This document shows, one piece after another, positions 52,340 through 62,200 of a stretch of 64,000 nucleotides of DNA (position 1 is its first letter; the number at the start of each line of letters is the position of its first letter). The translations under genes and the position numbers were made by a program. Source of the stretch: 66-474 sp051962095 (GTDB taxonomy: Bacteria; Pseudomonadota; Gammaproteobacteria; Xanthomonadales; Rhodanobacteraceae); the NCBI GenBank assembly GCA_051962095.1, contig JBQCCP010000074.1, positions 1-64,000 on the forward strand. The letters are read 5' to 3'. Below the pieces are notes generated by a model that saw only the letters and a list, made by a program, of their open reading frames with translations, searched no databases and was not told the origin of the DNA.

Positions 52340-52651
52340 CTTAAAATCCGGGTCCAGGCACTGGGCGACCCCACCCGCATGGCGATCTTCGAACGCCTCG
52401 AACGCGGGCCGCTGCCGGTCGGCGAAATCGCACGCGGCCTGCCCGTCACGCGCTCGGCCGTGTCCCAGCATCTCCGCGTGCTGAAGGACGTCGGGCTGGT
52501 CACCAGCCAGCGCGCCGCGAATCGCCAGATCTACCGGATCGACGCCGACGGCGTGGCCGGCCTGCGCGATTACTTCGACCGGTTCTGGCAGGAATCCCTG
52601 CAGTCGTTCAAGCACGCCGCGGAAAAGTCCTTCAAGGAGAAATTCCGATGA
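52328..52651 (+). CDS. ArsR-family transcriptional regulator
   Basis: The 107-residue winged-helix protein begins at a GTG (VKTNLKIRVQALGDPTRMAI). LGDPTRMAIFERL, LPVGEIARGLPVTRSAVSQH then LRVLKDVGLV, and the wing TSQRAANRQIYRID are ArsR signatures. There are no metal-binding Cys pairs, so it is of the SRPBCC-linked, non-metal class. The proposed start lies within the second palindrome of its operator, so the mRNA may have almost no leader. The stop overlaps the SRPBCC gene start by ATGA. Confidence 0.92.
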   Translation: MKTNLKIRVQALGDPTRMAIFERLERGPLPVGEIARGLPVTRSAVSQHLRVLKDVGLVTSQRAANRQIYRIDADGVAGLRDYFDRFWQESLQSFKHAAEKSFKEKFR

Positions 52652-53124
52652 ACGCCCTCGCCGCCGTCCCGTCCGTCCGCCACACGATCATCGTGGAAGC
52701 GCCCCGCGAACATGCGTTCGATGTTTTCACGCGCGGCATCGACACCTGGTGGTTCCGGGACCATTCGATCGGCAGCGAACCGCTGAAGGAAGTGGCGATG
52801 GAACCGCGCGAAGGCGGCCGCGTGTTCGAGCGCGGCATCCATGGCGCGGAATGCGACTGGGGCCGCGTACTGGTATGGGAGCCGCCTTCCCGGCTGGTGG
52901 TCGCGTGGCAGCTCGGTGGCGATTGGCGGTTCGATCCCGACCCCGCGCACGCCAGCGAATACGAGGCGCGTTTCATCGAAGAAGCGCCCGCACGCACGCG
53001 CGTGGAATTCGAGCACCGCCACTTCGAGCGCCACGGAAACGTAGGCCAGAACATTCACGACGCCGTCGAAACGGGCTGGCCCAAGCTGCTGGCCGCCTAC
53101 GCCGAGGCATCGAGGACGGCCTGA
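52648..53124 (+). CDS. SRPBCC (AHSA1-like) domain protein
   Basis: The 158-residue START-like protein has VRHTIIVEAPREHAFDVFTR as the first strand-helix and ends ETGWPKLLAAYAEAS. WEPPSRLVVAWQL and TRVEFEHRHFERHG are typical of the AHSA1/activator of Hsp90 ATPase group. Operons of an ArsR regulator and such a protein are common; the ligand is generally unknown. It is coupled to the ArsR gene by 4 bp and followed by a membrane gene after 47 bp. Confidence 0.9.
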   Translation: MNALAAVPSVRHTIIVEAPREHAFDVFTRGIDTWWFRDHSIGSEPLKEVAMEPREGGRVFERGIHGAECDWGRVLVWEPPSRLVVAWQLGGDWRFDPDPAHASEYEARFIEEAPARTRVEFEHRHFERHGNVGQNIHDAVETGWPKLLAAYAEASRTA

Positions 53125-53171
53125 GCGTCGCCGCGGGAGGGTTTGTTTCCACTTTTCGAAGGAGAGCATCC

Positions 53172-53600
53172 GTGCTTCGCAAAGTCGCTTCGGTATTGCT
53201 CGGGCTGACGGGACTGCTGATCGGTCTCGGCGCGTTCGGGCACAGCTTCATGGGTCGGAAGGCGCTCGACGCCGGTCTCGCATCGCTGCCGATCGATGCA
53301 CACACCGACAAGCTGATCTATCTCGTCTGGTATTTCTGCGGCGGCTGCATGCTGGTGTTCGGCGTGCTGGTGATCCGGGGCGCATGGCGGACCATGCGTG
53401 GCGAACACGGCGCGCTCTTTGCGCCTTGCGCCATCGGCGTGTTCTACCTGGCGACCGGCGTCGTGGCGCTTTCCTACATGCGCGAGACGTTCTGGGGCGT
53501 GTTCGTGGTGCTGGGCGGATTGGCGCTGGCGCTCTCGGCCGTGCTCGGCTTGCCGACTGGACCGCGCGTCACTGCCCGGATGCGTCAGCCCCTGGCGTAA
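53172..53600 (+). CDS. Four-helix membrane protein in ArsR-SRPBCC operon
   Basis: The 142-residue protein begins at GTG 53172 with GGAGAG five bases before it. The four helices are VASVLLGLTGLLIGLGAFG, LIYLVWYFCGGCMLVFGVLV, FAPCAIGVFYLATGVVAL and FWGVFVVLGGLALALSAVLG. No named family is recognised. It is probably the third gene of the ArsR operon. Its 3' end overlaps the convergent hutG-like gene by 16 bp. Confidence 0.75.
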   Translation: MLRKVASVLLGLTGLLIGLGAFGHSFMGRKALDAGLASLPIDAHTDKLIYLVWYFCGGCMLVFGVLVIRGAWRTMRGEHGALFAPCAIGVFYLATGVVALSYMRETFWGVFVVLGGLALALSAVLGLPTGPRVTARMRQPLA

Positions 53601-54391
53601 TCCACGCAGGTGCGCAGCAGCGCGCGAATCACGTCCTGCACAGGCGCGGCGCGGCCGGGCTGGTATTCGAAGCTGTCCTCGTCCATGTAGGTGCACTGCG
53701 CCAGTTCCAATTGCACGGCCTCGACGCCGGAGTCGGAACGGCCGTAGTGGCGGGTGATGTAGCCGCCCTTGAAACGGCCGTTGACGACGTGGCTGTAATA
53801 GCCGTTGCTGCCCACCGCGCGCTCGCGCAACACCTCGGCCAGGCGCGCCTGCAGTTCCGGCGAACAGCTTGCGCCATTCGCGGTGCCGAGATTGAAGTCC
53901 GGCAGTTGCCCCTCGAAGAACATCGGCACGCGGCTCCTGATCGAATGGCCGTCCCACAGCACGACTCGTCGAGGATGCCGCTCGCGCATCCTCGCGAGTT
54001 CGCCCGCCAGCGCATCGTGGTATGGCTGCCAGTACATTTCGCGGCGCAGCGCGATTTCCTTTTCGCCGGGTTCGTCGCTCTCGGCATAGATCGCCTCGCC
54101 CGCGAACGTGACGGCGGGCACCAGCGCGGTTTCGGCGCGGCCGGGGTACAACTTGTGCCCCCCGGGATCGCGGTTCAGGTCGGCCACGTAACGCGACCAG
54201 CGCGGCACGATCATGGACGCGCCGAGTTCGCGCGCAAACGCGTAGAGTCTTCCGACGTGCCAGTCGGTGTCGGCGACCCGCTTGCCCGCCTCGGTCACCC
54301 GCGCGCCGATGGCCGCGGGCAGTTCGGTACCGTCGTGCGGCAGGCTGACCAGCAGCGGCGCCGTGCCCTCAATGAGTGTGAAATCCGACAT
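53585..54391 (-). CDS. hutG: N-formylglutamate amidohydrolase
   Basis: This family hydrolyses N-formyl-L-glutamate, the last step of one histidine-degradation route. The 268-residue protein has LLVSLPHDGTELP, DTDWHVGRLYAF, RYVADLNRDPGGHKLYPG and LWDGHSIRSRVPMFFEGQLP, all FGase motifs, with probable metal ligands His and Asp. I start at MSDFTLIEG; an upstream Met would add an odd Cys-rich stretch. No other hut gene is adjacent. Some family members have other N-acyl substrates. Confidence 0.88.
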   Translation of the reverse strand: MSDFTLIEGTAPLLVSLPHDGTELPAAIGARVTEAGKRVADTDWHVGRLYAFARELGASMIVPRWSRYVADLNRDPGGHKLYPGRAETALVPAVTFAGEAIYAESDEPGEKEIALRREMYWQPYHDALAGELARMRERHPRRVVLWDGHSIRSRVPMFFEGQLPDFNLGTANGASCSPELQARLAEVLRERAVGSNGYYSHVVNGRFKGGYITRHYGRSDSGVEAVQLELAQCTYMDEDSFEYQPGRAAPVQDVIRALLRTCVDYARG

Positions 54392-54507
54392 CGAATGATT
54401 GTAATGGCAGTTCTCAGCGCACCAACACAGCACAAATTTGCAAAATCTTCAGGCGCCCGCCCTTACGCTATGCGGTTTACGGCACATCGGTCCGACCGGG
54501 GATCCGC

Positions 54508-57195
54508 TTGAACCAGCCACTCGCCATCGAACTGCGCCCGCGACGTGCAGGCGCCATGGTTGTGGCGTTGCTGCTGGCGCTGCTGGTGGCCGCGCTGAAC
54601 TTCGCGCTGTGGGCGGTGGCGGACCGTCCCACCCAGGTCGTGCCGTGGAACGGGCAGGTGGCGGGTTTCGCCTACAGCCCCTTCCAGCGCTACCAAAGTC
54701 CCCAGGCCGGCATCTTTCCGACCGATGCCGAGGTCAGCGCCGATCTTGCGCTGATGGCCAAGCACACCCGCCGCGTGCGCGTGTATTCGGTGCTGCAGTA
54801 TCCCGAAATCCCGCGCCTCGCGATGAAGTACCACCTCGACGTGATGGCGGGCGCGTGGCTGGACCGCCGCACCGACAACAACGAGAAGGAAATCGATGCG
54901 CTGATCGCGCAGGCGCGGCGCTGGCCCGACATCAAGCGCGTGGAAGTCGGCAACGAAGTGCTGCTTCGCACCGACATGAAACCCGAGCAACTGATGGCGT
55001 ACATCGATCGGGTGCGCGCCGCGGTGCAGCAGCCGGTTTCCACCGCCGAGCCGTGGCACATCTGGGAAAAATACCCCGAGCTTGCGCAGCACGTCGACTT
55101 CATCACCGTGCACCTGCTGCCGTACTGGGAAGGCGTGCCGCGCAAGGACGCGGTCGGCGACGTGCTGATGCGCTACCACCGCCTCCAGCAACTCTTCCCG
55201 AACAAGCGCATCGTGATCGGCGAAGTGGGCTGGCCTTCCAATGGCAACCGCTTCGAATTCGCGAAACCGTCGATCGCGAACGAAGCGATCTTCCTGCGCG
55301 AATGGTTCGAGGTCGCGCGCGCGGAAAACCTCGACTACTACGTGATGGAGGCGATCGACCAGCCGTACAAGGAATCGATCGAGGGCCGCACCGGCGCGTA
55401 CTGGGGCGTGTTCAACGCCGACCGGCAACTGAAGTTCCCGTTGACCGGACCGGTGCTGGAGGACTCGACCTGGCCGTGGAAGGCGCTGGCATCGGGCCTG
55501 CTGGCGCTGATCCCGATGATCTGGTTCGCGTGGAAGTTCGCGCGCTTCAAGCTGGTTGGCCGTTTCGTGTACCTGTGTCTGGTCCAGCTCGCTGCGGGGC
55601 TGATCGTGTGGTCGGCGACGGTGCCGTTCCAGTTTTATCTCGACGTCGTCGACTGGGGCATGCTGATCGTGCTGTTCCCGGCGCAACTCGCGATCCTCGC
55701 GATCCTGCTGATCAACGGTTTCGAATTCGTCGAGGTGTTGTGGCACAAAAAGTGGCTGCGGCATTTCGGTTTGCTGCAGCCCGATCCGCCCGAAGAGCAG
55801 CCGTTCGTGTCGATCCACCTCGCCTGCTACAACGAGCCGCCGGACATGGTGATCGCCACGCTCGATTCGCTGGCGGAACTCGACTACCGCAACTTCGAAG
55901 TGCTGGTGATCGACAACAACACCAAGGACGAGGCTGTCTGGAAACCGGTGGAAGCGCGCTGCCGCCAACTGGGCGAACGCTTCCGGTTTTTCCACCTCGA
56001 TCCGTGGCCGGGCTTCAAGGCCGGCGCGCTGAACTATGGCCTGAAGCAGACCGACCCGCGCGCCGACATCATCGCGGTGGTCGATGCCGATTACGTGGTG
56101 CGCCGCGACTGGCTGTCGGCGCTGACCGGCTACTTCCATGACCGCAACATTGCGGTGGTGCAATGCCCGCAGGCGCACCGGGACTACATGGGCAACGCGT
56201 TCCGGCGCATGACCAACTGGGAATTCGACGGCTTCTTCCGGATCGGCATGCACCACCGCAACGAGCGCAACGCGATCATCCAGCACGGCACCATGACCAT
56301 GGTGCGGCGCGTCGCGCTGGAAGGCACCGGCAGTTGGTCGGAGTGGACGATCTGCGAAGACGCCGAACTCGGCCTGCGCCTGATGCACGCGGGCTACGAC
56401 ACCGTGTACGTCGACGAGTTGATGGGCCGCGGCCTCACCCCCGCGGACTTCCGCGCCTACAAGAGCCAGCGTTACCGCTGGGCGTTCGGCGCGATGCAGA
56501 TCTTGAAGGGCCGCTGGAACTGGATGGTGCACCAGGGCCCGCTGACCGCCGGCCAGCGCTTCCATTTCCTGACCGGCTGGTTCTCGTGGTTCGCCGACGC
56601 GCTGCACATGGTGTTCACGCTGATGGCGCTGGGCTGGACCGCGGGCATGCTGCTCGCGCCGAGCATCTTCAGCCTGCCGATGCGGCTGTTCCTGATTCCG
56701 GTGATGGGTTTCTTCGTCGCCAAGGCCGTGTTCGGCATCGTGCTGTACCGCGCGCGCGTGCCGTGCAGTTGGCGCGACGCGCTGATGGCATCCATCGCCA
56801 GCATGGGACTGTCGCATGCGATCGCGCGCGGCATCTGGATGGGCCTCATCAAGCAGAAGACCGCGTTCATCCGCACCGCCAAGAGCCGTCGGCTCGGCGG
56901 CGGCGCGGCCGGCGCGCTCGGCCCGGTGCGCGAGGAATTGCTGATGTCGATCGCGCTGGTCCTCGCGATCGTGGGGATGGCCATCAACTTCGGCTCGCAT
57001 TACGTCGAGGGCGAGTTGTGGATGGTGATCCTCGGCGCGCAGGCGATTCCCTATCTTTCCGCCTTGGTCGGTGCGCTGGTGGCGCACTACTCGCACGAAC
57101 ATCCCGCCGAGGCCACGCAGGCGCAAGCGGAACCGTCGCGGCTGGCGCGCGTGGAAAGCACCGAGGCCATCGAAGCCCGCAGCGCAGCCACGTAA
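54508..57195 (+). CDS. GH17-GT2 fusion, probable beta-glucan synthase
   Basis: The 895-residue inner-membrane protein begins at TTG 54508. After one helix (about residues 17-37), a periplasmic GH17-like domain spans about 45-320, with acid/base Glu150 in EVGNEVL and nucleophile Glu239 in GEVGWPS. A GT2 domain follows from about 440: DAD at 526-528, CEDAELG, and Q654-x-x-R-W in SQRYRWAFG. Several C-terminal helices complete a cellulose-synthase-like channel. The pairing resembles NdvB/NdvC-type proteins that make and rearrange beta-(1,3)/(1,6)-glucans, seen in Pseudomonas and Bradyrhizobium; product inferred only. The gene is divergent from hutG. Confidence 0.9.
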   Translation: MNQPLAIELRPRRAGAMVVALLLALLVAALNFALWAVADRPTQVVPWNGQVAGFAYSPFQRYQSPQAGIFPTDAEVSADLALMAKHTRRVRVYSVLQYPEIPRLAMKYHLDVMAGAWLDRRTDNNEKEIDALIAQARRWPDIKRVEVGNEVLLRTDMKPEQLMAYIDRVRAAVQQPVSTAEPWHIWEKYPELAQHVDFITVHLLPYWEGVPRKDAVGDVLMRYHRLQQLFPNKRIVIGEVGWPSNGNRFEFAKPSIANEAIFLREWFEVARAENLDYYVMEAIDQPYKESIEGRTGAYWGVFNADRQLKFPLTGPVLEDSTWPWKALASGLLALIPMIWFAWKFARFKLVGRFVYLCLVQLAAGLIVWSATVPFQFYLDVVDWGMLIVLFPAQLAILAILLINGFEFVEVLWHKKWLRHFGLLQPDPPEEQPFVSIHLACYNEPPDMVIATLDSLAELDYRNFEVLVIDNNTKDEAVWKPVEARCRQLGERFRFFHLDPWPGFKAGALNYGLKQTDPRADIIAVVDADYVVRRDWLSALTGYFHDRNIAVVQCPQAHRDYMGNAFRRMTNWEFDGFFRIGMHHRNERNAIIQHGTMTMVRRVALEGTGSWSEWTICEDAELGLRLMHAGYDTVYVDELMGRGLTPADFRAYKSQRYRWAFGAMQILKGRWNWMVHQGPLTAGQRFHFLTGWFSWFADALHMVFTLMALGWTAGMLLAPSIFSLPMRLFLIPVMGFFVAKAVFGIVLYRARVPCSWRDALMASIASMGLSHAIARGIWMGLIKQKTAFIRTAKSRRLGGGAAGALGPVREELLMSIALVLAIVGMAINFGSHYVEGELWMVILGAQAIPYLSALVGALVAHYSHEHPAEATQAQAEPSRLARVESTEAIEARSAAT

Positions 57196-57284
57196 CCAGG
57201 GATGGACGTGCCGGGGCGACGCACACGCACAGGAATTTCGGCGCGACGCGCGGCCCGGCTGGCGATCGCGCTTCTTGAGCGGCT

Positions 57285-57496
57285 ACGGTCGTCATCCCGG
57301 CGGAAGCCGGGATCCATTGATTTCCTTCCCCTGCTTGCGCGGGAAGAGCCTGCCCCCGAAGCGCCTCTGATCGGGGGTGCCGGTAGGGCGGATGGGGGCA
57401 AACCTGCGAAGATGTTGCGGGTTTGGCTCGACGTCGAACGTTCCAGCAACGTTGGGCTTCCCACGGATGGAGCCCGTGGTCAGCCCAACCTACGTT
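57285..57496. repeat. Repeat mosaic overlapping the tamA start
   Basis: Between the glucan synthase and tamA are three repeat units in a row: CGTCATCCCGGCGG...GCCGGGATCC (about 57288-57314), the GCCCCCGA...TCGGGGG hairpin module (57351-57377) also seen in copy B at 36051, and GTTGGGCTTCC...CAGCCCAACCTACG (about 57450-57495), similar to 4267-4369. The last ends where the likely tamA signal peptide begins. Confidence 0.7.
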
Positions 57497-59265
57497 CGCG
57501 CGCATCCTGGGCGCAATGCGCGCGTGCACTCGCCGTGCTGATGGCGCTCGCCATCGCGCCAGGCGCGCGCGCCGACACCCTGAAGGTGACGATCAGCGGT
57601 ATCGACAAGGACATGGCGGCCGCGGTGCGCGCCAACCTGACCGCGAGCCAGTATGCGAACCGCAACGACGTCAGCGCGACGCAGGCGCGCGTGTTCGCCG
57701 ATGACGCCGCCGCTCAAGCCGCCACGGCGCTGCAACCCTATGGCTATTACAACGCCGAGGTCGCGAGCGACCTGCAGCACCAAGGCAGCCAATGGACGTT
57801 GAACCTGCGGGTGACACCCGGCCCGCCGACCCTGGTGGCGAAACTCGACCTGCAGGTACCTGACATCGCGTCGAAGCTGGCGCCGGTGCGGCACGCGGTG
57901 CGCGCCTTCCATCCAAAGGCCGGCGAGCAGATGGTCGACGGCACCTACGAAGCGTCCAAGGGCGCGATTGCCAGCGCACTGCTGGAAACCGGCTGGCTGG
58001 ACGCCAAGGCCACCGAGCACAAGGTCGCGGTGACGCGCGCCGACAATCGCGCGGACATCCACCTGCATTATGAAGTCGGCGAACGCTACAAGCTGGGCGC
58101 CGTCACGTTCGAAGGTTCGCAGTTCGACCCCGGTTTCCTGCAGCGCTACGTGCCGTGGGAAACGGGCGACTGGTATTCGCAATCGAACCTGCTGGCGCTG
58201 CAGCAGGCGCTCACCGATGCGGACTATTTTTCCATCGTGGACGTGCAGCCCGAAGTCGCGAAGGCGAAGGACCACATGGTGCCGGTGAAGGTCGAGGTCG
58301 CACCAGCCAAGCGCACGGTCTACACGGCCGGCCTGTTCGTCGGCACTGATACCGGCCCCGGCGTGCGGGGCGGCATCCGGCGCCGCTGGATCAACCGGCT
58401 TGGGCACACGCTGGACAACGAGGTGCTGATCGCACAACGGTTGAAGACCGCGCAGATCGTGTATGGCATCCCGCGCCCTGGCCACGATCACGCGAGCTTC
58501 AACCTGGGCGTCGGTTATCGGGACGAGAACACCAAGACGTCCAAGTCGCGCACGTTTTCGATCGCCGCAAATGCCACGCGCGACTGGCACGGCTTCGTGC
58601 GCACCATCGGCGTGCATCTTCTGAGCGGCACGTTCACGGTCGGCAACTCGCGGAGCAACGTGAACATCCCGGGCATCGAGCGTGGCAGCAGCACGCTGGT
58701 TTATCCCGAGATCGGCTTGACGAAAAAAGTCGCCGACAATCCGCTGTTCGTGCGCAAAGGCTATTCGATCAACCTGATCGGGCGCGCCGGGCCCGGTATC
58801 GACACACGTTTTGCACAGGCGCTGGCCGACGTGGTGTGGATCCACGCGCTCGGGCGCAGCAACCGGCTGATCCTGCGCGGCGATGCGGGCATCACCAGCG
58901 TGCAGGACTTCAGCAAATTGCCGCCGCAACTGCGCTTCTTCGCGGGCGGCGACCGTTCGATCCGCGGTTACGCGTACCAGGCGATCGGCCCGCGCAACAG
59001 CTACGGCCTGGTGATCGGCGGCCAGCGCCTGCTGGTCGGCAGCGCCACGGTCGAACACTACTTCACGCGTGATTGGGGCATGGCGGCGTTCGTCGATTCG
59101 GGCGATGCATTCAACGGCAGCGACTTCCATGCGCGCACCGGCGCCGGCATCGGCCTGCGCTGGCGCTCGCCGGTCGGCATGGTGCGCGTGGACGTCGGCG
59201 TGCCGATCAACAATCCGTATTACCACGGTGCGCAGTTGCACATCGTGATAGGGCCCGATCTGTGA
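57412..59265 (+). CDS. tamA: Translocation and assembly module outer-membrane protein TamA
   Basis: TamA is an Omp85-family barrel that works with TamB in outer-membrane assembly or lipid transport. From the ATG at 57412 the frame gives 617 residues. The first 45 (MLRVWLDVERSS...) are read from repeat DNA; the natural signal peptide looks like RSRASWAQCARALAVLMALA then IAPGARA. Three POTRA-like domains follow (LKVTISGIDKDM; PGPPTLVAKLDLQVP; EVGERYKLGAVTFEGSQF), then the barrel with RFFAGGDRSIRGYAYQ, the Omp85 lid-lock motif, and a C-terminal HIVIGPDL. The true start is uncertain. The stop overlaps tamB by ATGA-like GTGA. Confidence 0.9.
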   Translation: MLRVWLDVERSSNVGLPTDGARGQPNLRSRASWAQCARALAVLMALAIAPGARADTLKVTISGIDKDMAAAVRANLTASQYANRNDVSATQARVFADDAAAQAATALQPYGYYNAEVASDLQHQGSQWTLNLRVTPGPPTLVAKLDLQVPDIASKLAPVRHAVRAFHPKAGEQMVDGTYEASKGAIASALLETGWLDAKATEHKVAVTRADNRADIHLHYEVGERYKLGAVTFEGSQFDPGFLQRYVPWETGDWYSQSNLLALQQALTDADYFSIVDVQPEVAKAKDHMVPVKVEVAPAKRTVYTAGLFVGTDTGPGVRGGIRRRWINRLGHTLDNEVLIAQRLKTAQIVYGIPRPGHDHASFNLGVGYRDENTKTSKSRTFSIAANATRDWHGFVRTIGVHLLSGTFTVGNSRSNVNIPGIERGSSTLVYPEIGLTKKVADNPLFVRKGYSINLIGRAGPGIDTRFAQALADVVWIHALGRSNRLILRGDAGITSVQDFSKLPPQLRFFAGGDRSIRGYAYQAIGPRNSYGLVIGGQRLLVGSATVEHYFTRDWGMAAFVDSGDAFNGSDFHARTGAGIGLRWRSPVGMVRVDVGVPINNPYYHGAQLHIVIGPDL

Positions 59266-62200
59266 CGCGCGCGCGCAAATGGCTGGTCGGCGTGGGCGCC
59301 GCGATCATCGTCGTGATCGTGGTGTTGGTGGCGCTGTTGTTCTGGGTGCTGTACACGCCATCCGGACTGCGCTTCGCGCTGGACCGCGGCGTCGCGATGA
59401 TGCACGGGCAAGTCGCCTACGCGAGTGCGAGCGGCACTTTGGCCGGCACCACCAGGATCGATGGCCTGCGTTATCGCGACAAGACCGGCACCACGGTCGC
59501 GATCGACCGTGCCTCGGTGGATCTGCGTCCGTGGGCGTTGCTCGGGCGCCAGCTTCGCATCGCGAAGGCACGGATCGATGGCGTGACCGTCGACATCGCG
59601 CCGTCGAAACAACCTGCAAGCCCATCGGGCGGCTTTTCGCTTCAACCGCCACTGCCGATTTCGCTCGATCACACGCTGCTGACCCACATCGTCGTCAGGC
59701 AAAACGGCAAGCAGACCTTCGCCGCCGACAGTCTCGCGATTGCTGGCGTGTGGAACAAGCAGCAGGTGGTGATCCGGCAACTCGCGCTGCGCGCGCCGGC
59801 CGGCAGCGTCGACCTCCAAGGCACGCTGGCCGTCGCGAAGGGCCACGCCGGCCACGGCACCGCGAAGTTCGACTGGACGCAGGACGGCACCCGCTACACG
59901 GGTACCGTCACTTCGCAGTCCGACGGCAAGACCGCGCAACTCCATGCACAGGTCACGGCACCCACGCGCATCGAGGCGTACCTTTCGCTGCGCCTCGACG
60001 CTTCGCACGCATGGATGCTGGGGCTGGATGCGCCCAAGTTCGATGCACGCGCGCTGCCCATGTTGCCGTCTTCATTGAAGACGCTTGCGCTGAACCTGCG
60101 CGGCGCTGGAGACGCGAACGGCGGCAAACTGGAAGGCAGCTTCGTGGTCAACGACACCACGCTGCTGCTCGATCCCGCGCAATTCCGTTACGACGGTAAA
60201 ACCGTGACGCTCGATCCGCTGCGCCTGCGCTCGCCGCAGATCGCGGGCAACGCCGTCGCGACCGGCGTGTTGCATCTTGACACTACGCCTATGTCGTTTG
60301 CGCTCGATGCGGAATGGAGCGACGTGCGCGTGCCGGCCGACATCGCCGGCCAGGTGCTCGCGACGCACGGTGACGTCAAGCTCGATGGCAGCGTCGAGCA
60401 TTACACGGTGAAAGGCGCGCTCGCGATCGGGCCGCCCGACCGGTTGGCCGATCTCACCGTCGATCTCGCCGGCACGCCGCAGGCGATCGACCTGCACGCG
60501 CTGAAACTGGTGCAGCGGCGCGGCGGGCTCGACGCCAGCGGCACCATCGGCCTGCAGCCGCAAACGTCGTGGAAGCTGGATGCGGTCGCGAAGCGGTTCG
60601 ACCCCGGCGCGCTTCTCGCCGGCTGGAACGGCGCGATGGATTTCACCCTCGCCACCGAAGGCCACATCACGCCGCAAGGACCCGAAGCCACGCTGAAACT
60701 CGACAACGTCGGCGGCACGTTGCGCCAGCGCAGCATCGCGGGCAGCCGGGCCGATCTTGCGATCACGCCCGGCAACCTGTTGCAGGGTTCGTTGCTGCTG
60801 GTGGCCGGCCAAAGCCGCATCCGCGCCGTCGGCCAGCACGGCAAGCGGACCGATGCCACCGTGACGCTGGATGTCGCCTCGCTCGACGACTGGATGCCGA
60901 ACGCCTCGGGCAAGCTGCAGGGTCAGTTCACCCTCAAGGGCATGTGGCCCGCATTGGCCGTCGCGGGACAACTGCACGGGGCCGGATTGCGCGCGGGCAC
61001 CCAAGGCATCGATGCGCTGCAACTCACCGCATCGATTCCGGACATCGCGCAACCCGGCGGCAATCTCGACCTCGCGCTGCACGGCGTGCGTGCCTCGGCG
61101 CTCGATTTCGAAACGATCGAGGTGAAGGGCAACGGCAACGCCGCGTCGCACGATTTGCGTTTCAATGCGCGCGGGCCGCAGCTCAGCGCCGCGCTCTCCG
61201 TGCAAGGCAGGTGGGATGCGAAGATGAACCGCTGGACCGGCACGTTGGGCGACATCCGGCTCGTGCCGCAAGGCCTGCCCGCATGGCAGCAGCAACAGCC
61301 AAGCACGATCGTCTGGCAGAACGGCGCGATGACCTTGTCGCAACTGTGCCTGGCGTCAGCCGGGGCGCATTTTTGCGCGTCCGCCGACCGCAACGCGAAG
61401 GGTGCGATCATCGCGAAGTACGATCTCCAACACCTGCCGCTGCAATTGTTCGCCACGCTCGTGCCCGGCGCCAATCCGATGCAGGCCAGCGGCGAGCTTT
61501 CGGGCAACGGGCAGTTCGCCATCAGCGCGCCCAATGCGATCGACGGCCACGCCAGCCTCGACGTGAGTGCCGGCAGCATCGCATACGTCTCCAATCCGGG
61601 TCGGCCGCTGCTTGCATGGACGAGCCTGGCCATCAATGTCGATGCGAGCGGCCTGACACAGCATCTGCGCTTGCGGGGTGCGCTGGACGACGGTGGCCAT
61701 ATCAACGGCGACGTCACGGTGAGCGGGGCGGATCGCGCGCTCAAGGGCACCGTCGATGCCAACCTGCGCAACCTCGGGTTCATCGAAGCGCTGTCGCCGG
61801 AAATCGCCAACGTGCGGGGCACGCTGGGCGGCAGCCTTTCGCTTTCAGGTACGGTCAACGCGCCGCGGTTCCAGGGACGGATCCAGACCCAGGGCTTCTC
61901 CGCGGAACTGCCGCGCGCCGGACTGAAACTGCACGACGGCGAATTCGGTGTCACCGGCGATGCCGAGGGCCGCCTCGCGATCAGGGGACAGATCGCATCC
62001 GGCAGCGGCGTGCTTCACGTCGACGGCAGCGTCGGGCTGGCGGCGAATGCGCCGCTGGCTTTGAACATCAAGGGCGACAACGTTCTGGTGGCGGATATTC
62101 CAGCGGCGCACGTGCTCGCGTCGCCCGACCTGCGCATCACGCGCGCGAACGGCGTGTTCGCGCTCACCGGCAGCGTCACGATTCCGAGCGCGAAGGTCGC

